Origin: Saccharopolyspora indica
GTDB taxonomy: Bacteria; Actinomycetota; Actinomycetes; Mycobacteriales; Pseudonocardiaceae
DNA length: 64,000 bases
Direction of reading: 5' to 3'
Assembly: GCF_027853965.1 (NCBI RefSeq)
Contig: NZ_JAQGLB010000007.1
Span: 1 to 64,000, forward strand
In this document: positions 8,518-17,117 of the stretch, in pieces
Numbering within the stretch: position 1 is the first letter of the stretch
How the letters are laid out: every line of letters starts with the position of its first letter
Translations under genes and position numbers: made by a program
The notes under the pieces: model-generated
Told to the model about the DNA's origin: nothing
The model's database searches: none
Seen by the model: only the letters and a program-made list of their open reading frames with translations

Positions 8518-9428
8518 TGAGCCAGGACCGCGCAGTGCGGGTGGATGCTCCGACCGAGCGCAACAACCCGCGGACGCGGGACATAGATCTGCTGCCGACG
8601 CTGGACATCCTGCACGTGCTCAACGGCGAGGACCGCACCGTCCCGGTGGCGGTCGGCCGGGTCCTGCCCGAGCTGGCGCGCGCGGTGGACATGGCGGTCG
8701 CCGCGCTGCGCGCGGGCGGCCGCGTGCACTACGTGGGCGCGGGGACGTCGGGCCGGCTCGCCGTGCTCGACGCGGCGGAGCTGATCCCGACCTTCAACGT
8801 GCCCCCGGACTGGATCGTCGCGCACCAGGCGGGCGGTCCCGACGCCTTCCGGCGAGCCGTGGAGAACGCGGAGGACGACGTCGCCTCCGGTGCCGCCGAG
8901 ATCCGCGAGAGCGCTTCGCCGGACGACCTGGTGGTCGGCCTGGCGGCGTCCGGGCGCACCCCGTTCGTGCTGGCCGCGCTGGACGCCGCGCAGAAGCTCG
9001 GGGCGAAGACCGCGCTGGTCACCTCGAACCCGGACGTCGGGCCGGTGCCCGCGGACGTGGTGATCGCGGTGGACACCGGCCCCGAGCCGATCAGCGGCTC
9101 CACCCGGATGAAGGCGGGCACCGCGCAGAAGCTGGTGCTCACCTCGTTCTCCACCGCGGTGATGATCCGGATGGGCCGCACCTACTCGAACCTGATGGTC
9201 AGCATGCTCGCCACCAACGCGAAGCTGCGCGGCCGCACGATCGGCATCCTGCAGGAGGCGACCAGCGCCTCCGAGGAGATCTGCGAAGCGGCGCTGACGG
9301 CCTCCGGCGGAGACCTGAAGACGGCGCTGGTGCACCTGCTGACCGGCGCCGACGTCGAGAGCTCGGCGGCAGCGCTGGCGGTGGCCGACGGCCAGGTCAG
9401 GGAGGCCCTCCGGGCCCTCACGCAGTAG
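8517..9428 (+). CDS. murQ: N-acetylmuramic acid 6-phosphate etherase
   Basis: 303 aa SIS-domain lyase that cleaves the D-lactyl ether of MurNAc-6-P to give GlcNAc-6-P and D-lactate. The MurQ signature GAGTSGRLAVLDAAELIPTF is present, with a Glu in the expected AAEL position and a second Glu in VENAEDD. The late KLRGRTIGIL block is also typical. The ATG overlaps the murR TGA by one base. Its 3' end overlaps the facing cupin gene by 11 bp with no terminator between. No MurNAc kinase or MurP PTS is encoded nearby, so phosphorylation must come from elsewhere. Confidence 0.93.
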   Translation: MSQDRAVRVDAPTERNNPRTRDIDLLPTLDILHVLNGEDRTVPVAVGRVLPELARAVDMAVAALRAGGRVHYVGAGTSGRLAVLDAAELIPTFNVPPDWIVAHQAGGPDAFRRAVENAEDDVASGAAEIRESASPDDLVVGLAASGRTPFVLAALDAAQKLGAKTALVTSNPDVGPVPADVVIAVDTGPEPISGSTRMKAGTAQKLVLTSFSTAVMIRMGRTYSNLMVSMLATNAKLRGRTIGILQEATSASEEICEAALTASGGDLKTALVHLLTGADVESSAAALAVADGQVREALRALTQ

Positions 9429-9933
9429 CGCCGAGCTCGTAGCAGCGGCGGACGCTGGAGCCCAGGACGGCGATGTCCGCTCCGTAGACGTGGATCGAGA
9501 TCGCCTTCACCGACCCCGCGTTGCGGACCAGGTGGATGTCCCCCGGCGGCGCGAAACCGCACACCTCTCCGGGGTGGTTGGTGGTCTCCTCCGCCGGGGC
9601 CAGGCGGTCGTCGCGCAGGACGTAGCGCTGCTCGTGCTCCACGCCTTCGCGCACTCCCGTGACGCACCAGGAGATGTGGTCGTGCACCGGCGTCTGCTGG
9701 CCGGGCAGCCACACGAGGGCGACGACCGAGAAGCTGCCGTCGGGTTCCACGTGCAGCACGTGCTGCCGGTAGTGGTCGGGGTCGCCGACGCACTGCGCCG
9801 GGCTCAGCAGGCCGGGCGCGGTGAGGAAGGGCCGCAGCGCGTCCTCGACCAGTTCGGCGGTCTGCGCCGCGGGCAGCCCGCGCCGCACCTGCTCGCGAAT
9901 GGTTCCAACCAGTTCGATCAGCTGCGAGGTCAT
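9418..9933 (-). CDS. Cysteine dioxygenase-like cupin
   Basis: 171 aa cupin of the cysteine dioxygenase type I family, which oxidises cysteine to cysteine sulfinate with iron. The metal motif PVHDHISWCV and the later His in PPGDIHLVRN give the three-His centre. The start MTSQLIEL is preferred because AAGGTG lies 7 bp upstream; the open frame extends 78 bp further but without support. Last gene of a minus-strand group after a LysR regulator. A thiol other than cysteine is possible. Confidence 0.82.
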   Translation of the reverse strand: MTSQLIELVGTIREQVRRGLPAAQTAELVEDALRPFLTAPGLLSPAQCVGDPDHYRQHVLHVEPDGSFSVVALVWLPGQQTPVHDHISWCVTGVREGVEHEQRYVLRDDRLAPAEETTNHPGEVCGFAPPGDIHLVRNAGSVKAISIHVYGADIAVLGSSVRRCYELGATA

Positions 9934-9992
9934 GCGAATCACCTTGCCCGGCGGGCAATCCGCACGTCGACGGCAGAAAACTTGGCCGCTCC

Positions 9993-10002
9993 CAAAGCTT
10001 TG
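9993..10002. promoter_or_regulatory. CAAAGCTTTG palindrome before the cupin gene
   Basis: Perfect 10-bp palindrome in the 78-bp gap between the LysR stop and the cupin start, a candidate site for the adjacent LysR protein. Support is positional only. Confidence 0.3.
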
Positions 10003-10011
10003 CTTGGACAT

Positions 10012-10917
10012 TCACGGGCGAGTCGCTGCGCCCACCTGGCGGAACGTCTCCAGCATCAGCGCGGTGGCCGGGATGCGGTGGTGGTCGCGCAGCACGTACG
10101 CCGACACCCGGCGGTCGTCGAGCTTGCGCACGCGGCGGCTGATCACCTCCGGGTGCCGCAGGAACGACAGCACCAGACCGGGCATCAGCGCGATCCCGAT
10201 GCCCGCCGCGACCAGGCCCTGCACCGCGAGGTTGTCGTCGGTGGTGAAGGCGATGTCCGGTTCGAAACCGACCGCGCGGCACTCCTGCACGAAGTGGTCG
10301 CGGCAGCGGGTGCACCCCGCGATCCACCGCTCACCGGCGAGATCGGCCAGCTCCACCGACGGGCGCTCGGCCAGCCGGTGCCCGCTGGGCAGCACGACCA
10401 CCACCGGATCGTCCAGCACCGCCACGCCGAGCAGGTCGCCGTCGTCCAGCTGGTCGGCCGCTCCCGGGTAGGTGAACGCCAGCGCGACGTCGCACTCGCC
10501 GCGCCGCAAGGTCTCCACCGAATCAGGTGGCTCCGCCTCGATGAGCTGGATGCGCAGGTCCGGGTGGCGGCGGGCGATGCGCGCCGCCACCGCGGGCACG
10601 ATCGTGGCGCTGGCGCTGGGGAACGCGCAGATCCGGATGTGCCCGGCGCGCAGCTGCCGGATCGCGGTGATCTGGTTCTGCGCGGCGGCGAGGTCGCGCA
10701 GCGCGGAACCCGCGTGCCTGGCCAGCACCTCGCCGGCCGCGGTCAACCGCAGCGATCGCCCCGACCTGGCGAACAGCGGCGTGCCGACGGCTCGTTCCAG
10801 GGCTCGCATCTGCTGGCTGACCGCGGGCTGGCTGTAGCCGAGCTCGCGCGCCGCACCGGCGTACGAACCGGCGCGGACCACGGCGTGGAACATCCGGATG
10901 TACCGCGGGTCCACCAT
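10012..10917 (-). CDS. LysR family transcriptional regulator
   Basis: 301 aa. N-terminal winged helix (MFHAVVRAGSYAGAARELG then YSQPAVSQQMRALERAVG, about 8-45) and a type 2 periplasmic-binding-like effector domain from about 90. A CRDHF segment (about residue 200) adds an unusual Cys pair (GCTRCRDHF). It lies between a nucleoside hydrolase and a cysteine dioxygenase-like gene; the latter is the most likely target given the palindrome in the gap. Thiol or redox sensing through the CTRC pair is speculation. Confidence 0.9.
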   Translation of the reverse strand: MVDPRYIRMFHAVVRAGSYAGAARELGYSQPAVSQQMRALERAVGTPLFARSGRSLRLTAAGEVLARHAGSALRDLAAAQNQITAIRQLRAGHIRICAFPSASATIVPAVAARIARRHPDLRIQLIEAEPPDSVETLRRGECDVALAFTYPGAADQLDDGDLLGVAVLDDPVVVVLPSGHRLAERPSVELADLAGERWIAGCTRCRDHFVQECRAVGFEPDIAFTTDDNLAVQGLVAAGIGIALMPGLVLSFLRHPEVISRRVRKLDDRRVSAYVLRDHHRIPATALMLETFRQVGAATRP

Positions 10918-10979
10918 CTTGAAAAGATCTCACGTTCGCCTCGGCGGCGGCAGTGCTGATCCGGGGCCCGCGCAGCCGG

Positions 10980-11915
10980 TCAGGCCGGGAGGGTGGCGGC
11001 GACGTTGCGGTAGGCGTCGGTGACCAGGCTCCAGAAGCCCTCGGTGTTCAGCTCCGTCGGGACGATCGCGTTGTGGGCGTCGGCCGGGGCCGCGAAGTCG
11101 GTGACCGTCATGCCGGAGGTGAACCGGCCCTGCGTCTCGACGTCGACGCGAGCCGGGACCGACTCGAACAGGCCGGGGTCGATCACGTACGCCACCGCGC
11201 ACGCGTCGTGGATCGCCGGGCCCTTCTCCTGGTAGCTGACGTGGCTGCCGTAGAAGTCCAGGCACGGCGTGAGCAGCTCCGCGTCCAGCCTGCCGAGGTC
11301 GGCGAACCCCGCGCGCACCTCGGCGCTCGCGCGCGCCTGGTGGGTGAGGTCGAGGCCGATCATGACCGTCCGCCACGGCGCGCCGAAGGCCACCGCGGCG
11401 GCTTCCGGATCGGCGACGATGTTGAACTCGGCGGCCGGATTCGTGTTCCCACGGGTGAAAGAGCCACCCATGATGACGAATTCCTTCACCCACTCGGTAA
11501 TTCGTGGTTCCTTGCGCAGGGCCAGCGCGATGTTGGTCAGCGGCCCGACCGCGGTCAGGCTGATCTCGCCCGGCGAGGCGGCCAGGGCGTCGATGATGAA
11601 GTCGACCGCGTGCTGCCCGCTGAGCTCGGACTTCGGCGCGGGCAGCACCGCGCCGCCGAGCCCGGAGTTGCCGTGCACCTCCCCGGCCGTCCGCGGCTCG
11701 CGCACCAGCGGCCGCCCGGCACCGCGCGCCACCGGCGCGTCCATGCCGTAGAAGTCCCGCAGCCGCAGGGCGTTGTCGGTGGTGTGCTCCAGCTCGACGT
11801 TGCCGCCGACGGTGGTCACGCCGACGACTTCCAGCGCCGGACTGCCGTGCGCCAGGCCCAGCGCCAGCGCATCGTCGATGCCCGGATCGCAGTCGATCAG
11901 GATCTTCTTCGCCAC
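10980..11915 (-). CDS. Inosine-uridine-preferring nucleoside hydrolase family protein
   Basis: 311 aa. The calcium/ribose-binding motif LIDCDPGIDDALAL at the N-terminus is diagnostic of the IunH family, which hydrolyses the N-glycosidic bond of nucleosides for base salvage. The mid-protein LTAVGPLTNIALAL and the EFVIMGGSF block (abbreviated) also fit. GTG start with GGAGGAA 5 bp upstream. It follows the Fic-like gene by 34 bp, so they are probably co-transcribed. Base preference cannot be assigned. Confidence 0.9.
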   Translation of the reverse strand: MAKKILIDCDPGIDDALALGLAHGSPALEVVGVTTVGGNVELEHTTDNALRLRDFYGMDAPVARGAGRPLVREPRTAGEVHGNSGLGGAVLPAPKSELSGQHAVDFIIDALAASPGEISLTAVGPLTNIALALRKEPRITEWVKEFVIMGGSFTRGNTNPAAEFNIVADPEAAAVAFGAPWRTVMIGLDLTHQARASAEVRAGFADLGRLDAELLTPCLDFYGSHVSYQEKGPAIHDACAVAYVIDPGLFESVPARVDVETQGRFTSGMTVTDFAAPADAHNAIVPTELNTEGFWSLVTDAYRNVAATLPA

Positions 11916-11949
11916 GTCTTCCTCCGGCCGTGCTCGACCTGCTCGGTGG

Positions 11950-12696
11950 TCAGCCTTCCTGGACCGCGTCGGCGATCGACTTCGCCTCGCGGGCGCCCGC
12001 TTCGAGCGCCTTGCAGCAGTGCACGATCCACGCCGCGACCTGGTCCGGGTCGCCGGTCGCGAAGCCCAGCGCCAGCTCGGCGTACTCCTCCTGCCGCCGG
12101 AAGTACGCCACCTCCGGCACGACCAGGCCCTTCGGGTCCAGACCGCTGCCGATCACGCTCAGCCGCGCGGCCGCGCGCGCGATCACCCCGTCGGCCAGGC
12201 CGAAGGGCTGGAGCGCGAGCAGTTCGCCGTGCACGACCGCGGACAGCACCGGCCCCGGGCCCTGCGCCTTCGGGTCGGTGATGATCTCGGCGAGCAGGTC
12301 CAGCCGCTCGGCGATCTCCGGGTCCGCCTGCGGGCGGCCGAGCTGGTCCGGGTCGTCGACCAGGTCCGCGGCGGCGAGCACGTGCATCCGCGCCAGCGCC
12401 TGCCGCGGCGCGCGCTGCCAGGTGGGCAGCAGTCCGCCCATCCCCTCGGCGATCCGCAGCGAACCGGCCAGCAGCGGGTCGGTGACCTCCCCGGACTCGG
12501 GGATCTCCGCCGCGCCGCCCGCGATCGCCGCGGACGCGCGCGCGGCGCGCACCGACGCCTCCGCCGCGGTGGTCGGCCAGCCGCGGCGGTTGGCCGGGTG
12601 CCGGTGGACCTCGTCGATGGCCGCGCGGGCGGCGGCCACGGCGTCGGCCACCCCGTCCAGCTCGACCAGCGGTGCCAGCGATGGCTTGTCGTTCAC
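11950..12696 (-). CDS. Degenerate Fic/Fido-fold protein
   Basis: 248 aa, mostly helical. The order of elements resembles a Fic protein: SAAIAGG at 55-61 aligns with the inhibitory motif S/TxxxEG/N, and VVHGELLALQPFGLADGVIAR (about 154-174) aligns with the Fic core HPFxxGNGRxxR. Catalytic His is Gln (Q163), GNGR becomes ADGV, and the inhibitory Glu is Ala, so AMPylation by the normal mechanism is not expected. GTG start; divergent from acs, so it shares the acs upstream region, and it leads a minus-strand group with a nucleoside hydrolase. The Fic relationship is my reading of motifs; otherwise treat as unknown. Confidence 0.6.
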   Translation of the reverse strand: MNDKPSLAPLVELDGVADAVAAARAAIDEVHRHPANRRGWPTTAAEASVRAARASAAIAGGAAEIPESGEVTDPLLAGSLRIAEGMGGLLPTWQRAPRQALARMHVLAAADLVDDPDQLGRPQADPEIAERLDLLAEIITDPKAQGPGPVLSAVVHGELLALQPFGLADGVIARAAARLSVIGSGLDPKGLVVPEVAYFRRQEEYAELALGFATGDPDQVAAWIVHCCKALEAGAREAKSIADAVQEG

Positions 12697-12811
12697 GCCC
12701 GCTGACGCTACCGGCCGGCCGTGCCCCCGCCGCCGGGGCCGGATGCGACGTGTGCCACAGTGAATCGTCCGACAGCCCTGCGTGACGCAGTGATTTCGGA
12801 CCGTACGCCTG

Positions 12812-12827
12812 ATTGGTCTGTACCAAT
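12812..12827. promoter_or_regulatory. DasR-like (dre) palindrome upstream of acs
   Basis: Inverted repeat ATTGGT-CTGT-ACCAAT, perfect 6-bp arms. It matches 12 of 16 positions of the Streptomyces DasR element ACTGGTCTAGACCAGT. DasR responds to GlcN-6-P, so this could link acetate activation to amino-sugar catabolism. Another GntR/HutC protein could use it instead. Confidence 0.5.
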
Positions 12828-12846
12828 AGCGCTAACCCTCTGTTGC

Positions 12847-12862
12847 AGTGAGCCCGATCGCA
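12847..12862. promoter_or_regulatory. CRP-like site upstream of acs
   Basis: AGTGA-N6-TCGCA matches 8 of the 10 conserved bases of TGTGA-N6-TCACA, 50 bp before the acs start. A Crp/Fnr regulator is encoded at 21.2 kb. Confidence 0.4.
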
Positions 12863-12912
12863 TTACGGTGCGGTTAGCACTGGCTACCCCACGACCACGG
12901 AGGTTCTCGGCG

Positions 12913-14895
12913 ATGAGCCAGCCCGACGGGCAGAACAACGAGCTCAGCAACCTGCTGAACGAGAGCAGGACGTTCCCGCCCTCGGCGGAGTTCGCGGCGC
13001 AGGCGAACGCCACCGCGGATCTCTACGCGCACGCGGATGCCGATCGGGACGCGTTCTGGGCCGAGCAGGCGGAGAAGCTGCACTGGGACACCAAGTGGGA
13101 CCAGGTCCTGGACTGGTCCGGCGCGCCGTTCGCGAAGTGGTTCGTGGGCGGCAAGCTCAACGTGGCCTACAACTGCGTGGACCGGCACGTCGAGGCCGGC
13201 AACGGCGACCGGGTCGCGATCCACTGGGAGGGCGAGCCCGGCGACTCCCGCGAGATCACCTACGCCGAGCTGCAGCGCGAGGTCTCGCGCACCGCCAACG
13301 CGCTCGCCGCGCTCGGCATCGGTGCCGGTGACCGGGTCGCGATCTACCTGCCGATGCTGCCCGAAGCGGTGTTCGCGATGCTGGCCTGCGCCCGCCTCGG
13401 CGCGATGCACAGCGTGGTCTTCGGCGGGTTCTCCTCGGAGGCGCTGCGCACCCGCATCAACGACGCCGAGGCGAAGGTGGTGATCACCGCCGACGGCCAG
13501 TACCGGCGCGGCAAGGCGATGCCGCTGAAGGCCAACGTGGACGCCGCCGTCGAGGAGACGCCGAGCATCGAGCACGTCGTGGTGGTCAAGCGCACCGGCG
13601 GCGAGGTCGCCTGGAACGACGCGCGGGACAAGTGGTGGGACGACGTGCTGGAGGGCCAGCCCGACACCCACACGCCCGAGGCCTTCGACGCCGAGCAGCC
13701 GCTGTTCATCCTCTACACCTCCGGCACCACCGGCCGCCCGAAGGGCATCCTGCACACCTCCGGCGGCTACCTGACCCAGGCCGCCTACACGCACAGCAAC
13801 GTCTTCGACCTCAAGCCGGAGTCGGACGTCTACTGGTGCACCGCCGACATCGGCTGGGTCACCGGGCACACCTACATCGTCTACGGGCCGCTGGCCAACG
13901 GCGCCACGCAGGTGATCTACGAGGGCACCCCGAACTCGCCGCACGAGGGCAGGCACTGGGAGGTCGTGCAGAAGTACGGCGTCACGATCTACTACACCGC
14001 GCCGACCACGATCCGGACGTTCATGAAGTGGGGCGCCGACATCCCCGCCAAGTACGACCTGTCCAGCCTCCGGCTGCTGGGCAGCGTGGGCGAGCCGATC
14101 AACCCCGAGGCCTGGATCTGGTACCGCAAGAACATCGGCGGCGACCGCACGCCGATCGTGGACACCTGGTGGCAGACCGAGACCGGCGCGATCATGATCT
14201 CGCCGCTGCCCGGCGCGACCGCCACCAAGCCCGGCTCCGCGCAGCGACCGCTGCCGGGGATCTCGGCGAAGGTGGTCAACGAGGCCGGCGAGGAGGTTCC
14301 CAACGGCGGCGGCGGGCTGCTGGTGCTGGACAAGCCGTGGCCGTCGATGCTGCGCGGCATCTGGGGCGACGACGCCCGCTACCGCGAGACCTACTGGTCG
14401 AAGTTCGCCGACCTCGGCTACTACTTCGCCGGTGACGGCGCCAAGTACGACGACGACGGCGACATCTGGCTGCTGGGCCGGGTCGACGACGTCATGAACG
14501 TCTCCGGGCACCGGATCTCCACCACCGAGGTCGAGTCCGCGCTGGTCTCGCACCCGAACGTCGCCGAGGCCGCCGTCGTCGGCGCGTCCGACCCGACCAC
14601 CGGCCAGGGCATCGTGGCCTTCGTGATCCTGCGCGGCGGCGTCGACGACGCGGCCTCCGGGGAAGCGGCGCTCAAGGAGCTGCGCGAGCACGTCTCCAGC
14701 GAGATCGGGCCGATCGCCAAGCCGCGCCAGATCATGATCGTGCCGGAGCTGCCCAAGACCCGCTCGGGCAAGATCATGCGGCGACTGCTGCGCGACGTCG
14801 CGGAGAACCGCGAGGTCGGCGACGTCACCACGCTGGCCGACTCCAGCGTCATGGACCTCATCTCGAAGGGCCTGAAGACCGGCAGCGACGACTGA
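12913..14895 (+). CDS. acs: Acetyl-coenzyme A synthetase
   Basis: 660 aa AMP-forming ligase that makes acetyl-CoA from acetate, ATP and CoA. The ATP motif [11 protein letters not shown] and the C-terminal [14 protein letters not shown] are intact; K620 is the lysine acetylated by Pat-type enzymes in homologues. Length is normal for the family. The ATG is chosen over the longer open frame because GGAGG lies 9 bp upstream and homologues start near here. First gene of the block syntenic with Rv3667-Rv3683. The upstream region carries a DasR-like and a CRP-like site. Confidence 0.96.
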   Translation: MSQPDGQNNELSNLLNESRTFPPSAEFAAQANATADLYAHADADRDAFWAEQAEKLHWDTKWDQVLDWSGAPFAKWFVGGKLNVAYNCVDRHVEAGNGDRVAIHWEGEPGDSREITYAELQREVSRTANALAALGIGAGDRVAIYLPMLPEAVFAMLACARLGAMHSVVFGGFSSEALRTRINDAEAKVVITADGQYRRGKAMPLKANVDAAVEETPSIEHVVVVKRTGGEVAWNDARDKWWDDVLEGQPDTHTPEAFDAEQPLFILYTSGTTGRPKGILHTSGGYLTQAAYTHSNVFDLKPESDVYWCTADIGWVTGHTYIVYGPLANGATQVIYEGTPNSPHEGRHWEVVQKYGVTIYYTAPTTIRTFMKWGADIPAKYDLSSLRLLGSVGEPINPEAWIWYRKNIGGDRTPIVDTWWQTETGAIMISPLPGATATKPGSAQRPLPGISAKVVNEAGEEVPNGGGGLLVLDKPWPSMLRGIWGDDARYRETYWSKFADLGYYFAGDGAKYDDDGDIWLLGRVDDVMNVSGHRISTTEVESALVSHPNVAEAAVVGASDPTTGQGIVAFVILRGGVDDAASGEAALKELREHVSSEIGPIAKPRQIMIVPELPKTRSGKIMRRLLRDVAENREVGDVTTLADSSVMDLISKGLKTGSDD

Positions 14896-14906
14896 CCGGC
14901 ACCACG

Positions 14907-14943
14907 AGCAGGGGCGTCCTCCCGTCCGGAGGGCGCCCCTGCT
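14907..14943 (+). terminator. acs terminator hairpin
   Basis: Long GC-rich stem: left arm AGCAGGGGCGTCCTCC, right arm from 14928 to 14943 ending CGCCCCTGCT; one mismatch. It begins 11 bp after the acs stop codon. Confidence 0.65.
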
Positions 14944-15132
14944 GCTGTCAACAGGAACGTGAAGTTCCCGTCAGGTCACCTCGGCAGAACCCTCCTGACC
15001 TGCGGATATGACAGGCCGGGACGGTTTCGCACAGCAACCATCCGCGGGTCGGATGTTAGGATTTCGGCAAAGGTGTGCCGGGAAGTCTGGTCGGCGTCCG
15101 TAGTCCGTGCTATCCGCGATCGGAGCCGTTGC

Positions 15133-16359
15133 GTGTCGAAAGCCGACCACAGCCAATCCCAGCCGTCCTCAGCCAAGAACTTCGACTTCGGCACCTACCT
15201 GCGCACTGAGACCGTCGGCGGGATGGTCCTGCTCGCCGCCACCGCGCTGGCGCTGATCATGGCCAACTCGCCGCTGTCGGAGTTCTACCGGGCCATCCGC
15301 GACTTCGAGCTGGGGCCGGAGGCGTTGCACCTCAGCCTGAGCATCGGCGAGTGGGCCAAGGACGGCCTGCTGGCGATCTTCTTCTTCGTCGCGGGCCTGG
15401 AGCTCAAGCGCGAACTCGTGGTCGGCGAGCTGTCCAACCGCAAGAGCGCGATGCTCCCGGTGATCGCCGCGCTCGGCGGCATGATCGTGCCCGCCGTGCT
15501 CGCCTTCGCCATCGGCCACGGCGCTCCCGGGGCGCACGCGGCCTGGGCGATCCCGGTCGCCACCGACATCGCCTTCGCGCTGGGCGTGCTGTCGCTGACC
15601 GGGTCCTGGATGCCCACCGCCGCGCGGGTGTTCCTGCTCAGCCTCGCCGTGGTCGACGACCTCGGCGCGATCATCGTGATCGCCGTGCTGTTCACCGACG
15701 GCCTGAGCGTGCTGGCCCTGCTGGCCGCCGTCCTGCTGTGCGTCCTGTACTGGTACCTGCAGCGCAAGCGCGTCACCACGCCGTTCATCTACGTGCCGCT
15801 GGCCGTGGCGGTCTGGGTCGCGGTGCACACCAGCGGCATCCACGCCACCATCGCCGGTGTCGCCCTCGGCCTGCTCACCCGCGTCCGCCGCGACTCCGAC
15901 GAGGACGCCTCGCCGTCGGAGCGGCTGGAGCACCGCTTGCAGCCCTGGTCGGCCGGGCTGGTCGTGCCGGTGTTCGCGTTCTTCGCCGCCGGCGTGCCGG
16001 TGGACGGCGACGCGCTGACGGCCATCGGCGAGGACCGGGTCGCGATCGCGGTCATCATCGGCCTGGTCGTCGGCAAGCTGATCGGCATCTTCGGCAGCTC
16101 GTTCCTCGCGGTGAAGCTGGGCATCGGGGCGAAGCCGGACTCGGTGCGGTGGAGCGACATGGCGGCGCTGGCGATGCTCGGCGGTGTCGGCTTCACGGTG
16201 AGCCTGCTGATCGCGGACCTGTCGCTGGAGGGCGCGGCGGCCGAGCGAGCCAAGGCCGCGGTGCTGATCGCCTCCGCGATCGCCTCGCTGATCGCCGCCG
16301 CGATCCTGCTCCGCCGGGGCCGCAAGCAGAAGAACGCCGAGGCGGAGGCCGATTCCTGA
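15133..16359 (+). CDS. nhaA: Na+/H+ antiporter NhaA
   Basis: 408 aa polytopic membrane protein exchanging sodium for protons. The GTG start is chosen over the longer frame since GGAG precedes it and the conserved part begins at FDFGTYLRTETVGG. The central VATDIAFALGVLSLTG and VVDDLGAIIVIA blocks are present; D175 and D176 correspond to the ion-binding pair D163/D164 of E. coli NhaA. A charged loop (RVRRDSDEDASPSERLEHRL, about 254-273) lies mid-protein. Single gene between acs and the holin-like gene; this is an insertion relative to the mycobacterial order. Confidence 0.95.
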   Translation: MSKADHSQSQPSSAKNFDFGTYLRTETVGGMVLLAATALALIMANSPLSEFYRAIRDFELGPEALHLSLSIGEWAKDGLLAIFFFVAGLELKRELVVGELSNRKSAMLPVIAALGGMIVPAVLAFAIGHGAPGAHAAWAIPVATDIAFALGVLSLTGSWMPTAARVFLLSLAVVDDLGAIIVIAVLFTDGLSVLALLAAVLLCVLYWYLQRKRVTTPFIYVPLAVAVWVAVHTSGIHATIAGVALGLLTRVRRDSDEDASPSERLEHRLQPWSAGLVVPVFAFFAAGVPVDGDALTAIGEDRVAIAVIIGLVVGKLIGIFGSSFLAVKLGIGAKPDSVRWSDMAALAMLGGVGFTVSLLIADLSLEGAAAERAKAAVLIASAIASLIAAAILLRRGRKQKNAEAEADS

Positions 16360-16367
16360 TCCACCCG

Positions 16368-16408
16368 GCGAGGCCCCTCGGCGAGCTCCGGCTCCCGGGG
16401 GGCCTCGC
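16368..16408 (+). terminator. nhaA terminator hairpin
   Basis: Perfect 10-bp arms GCGAGGCCCC (16368-16377) and GGGGCCTCGC (16399-16408), 8 bp after the nhaA stop. Confidence 0.6.
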
Positions 16409-16488
16409 TGCTGGTCGGGCCGGGCGGAAGTCACTCACGGGTAACGCACCGCGAGTCGCTCGGTCGCCCGCTGATCGCGCGTGGCACG

Positions 16489-16992
16489 ATGGAGCACGTG
16501 AACAGCGCCCAGAACAGCACCAACGGCAGCCGTGACGGTGCGGGGTGGACCGCGGTCACGTCCATCCCGCTGTCCGAAGAGGGCACTGCTCCTGATGGGC
16601 AGTCCATCGGCGCGTTGGTCCGCGATGCCACGACGCACCTGTCCACTCTGGTCAGGTCCGAGGTGGAGCTGGCCAAGACCGAGCTCGCCGGCGAGATGAA
16701 GAAGGCCGTCAAGGGCAGCGTCTACTTCATCCTCGCGCTGGCCGTGCTCGGCTTCAGCATGTTCTTCCTGTTCTTCACGCTGGCCGAGGGGCTGGCCCAG
16801 CTCGGCCTGTGGCGGTGGGCGGCCTTCGGCATCGTGTTCCTGCTGATGCTGGTGGTGGCGGGCCTGATGGCCTTCCTCGGCTACCTCCGGGTCCGCAAGA
16901 TCAGGCCCCCGAAGCGCACCATCGAGTCGCTCAAGGAAACCTCCCAGCTGGCCAAGCGCCACAAGGAGGACGAGCCGACCTCCGCGGCCTAG
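16489..16992 (+). CDS. Holin-X/Phage_holin_3_6-type membrane protein (Rv3669-like)
   Basis: 167 aa. A polar N-terminus with a short helix (LVRDATTHLSTLVRSEVELA) precedes two transmembrane segments (about 78-102 and 112-137), then a charged tail rich in Lys/Arg. Despite the holin-like family name these are chromosomal actinobacterial proteins, here in the position of Rv3669. The start could instead be the GTG at 16498. Function unknown; convergent with marP. Confidence 0.82.
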   Translation: MEHVNSAQNSTNGSRDGAGWTAVTSIPLSEEGTAPDGQSIGALVRDATTHLSTLVRSEVELAKTELAGEMKKAVKGSVYFILALAVLGFSMFFLFFTLAEGLAQLGLWRWAAFGIVFLLMLVVAGLMAFLGYLRVRKIRPPKRTIESLKETSQLAKRHKEDEPTSAA

Positions 16993-17019
16993 CGGCTTCC
17001 CGAGGATCGTTCACCACTG

Positions 17020-17052
17020 CGCCGGGCCTGACACCGCTGTGTCGGCCCGGCG
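17020..17052 (+). terminator. Hairpin after the holin-like gene
   Basis: Arms CGCCGGGCC plus GACAC pairing with GTGTC plus GGCCCGGCG, with one bulged T and a 4-nt loop. It follows the holin-like stop by 27 bp. Confidence 0.6.
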
Positions 17053-17073
17053 AAAGTTTGTGCAGCTCGTGTG

Positions 17074-17117
17074 CCGTGAGTGCTTTGTGGGGCTATGGCA
17101 CCACAAACCACTCACGG
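17074..17117. repeat. 44-bp imperfect palindrome, copy 1
   Basis: Outer arms CCGTGAGTG/CACTCACGG, inner arms TTTGTGG/CCACAAA, loop TATG, with two fixed mismatch positions. It abuts the marP stop codon. Two more copies are at 23976-24019 and 36016-36059. Likely a dispersed repeat that also terminates transcription. Confidence 0.75.

Noticed and set aside
16489-16992. Prophage remnant suggested by the holin-like protein
   Set aside because: No other phage gene nearby and the position matches chromosomal Rv3669.
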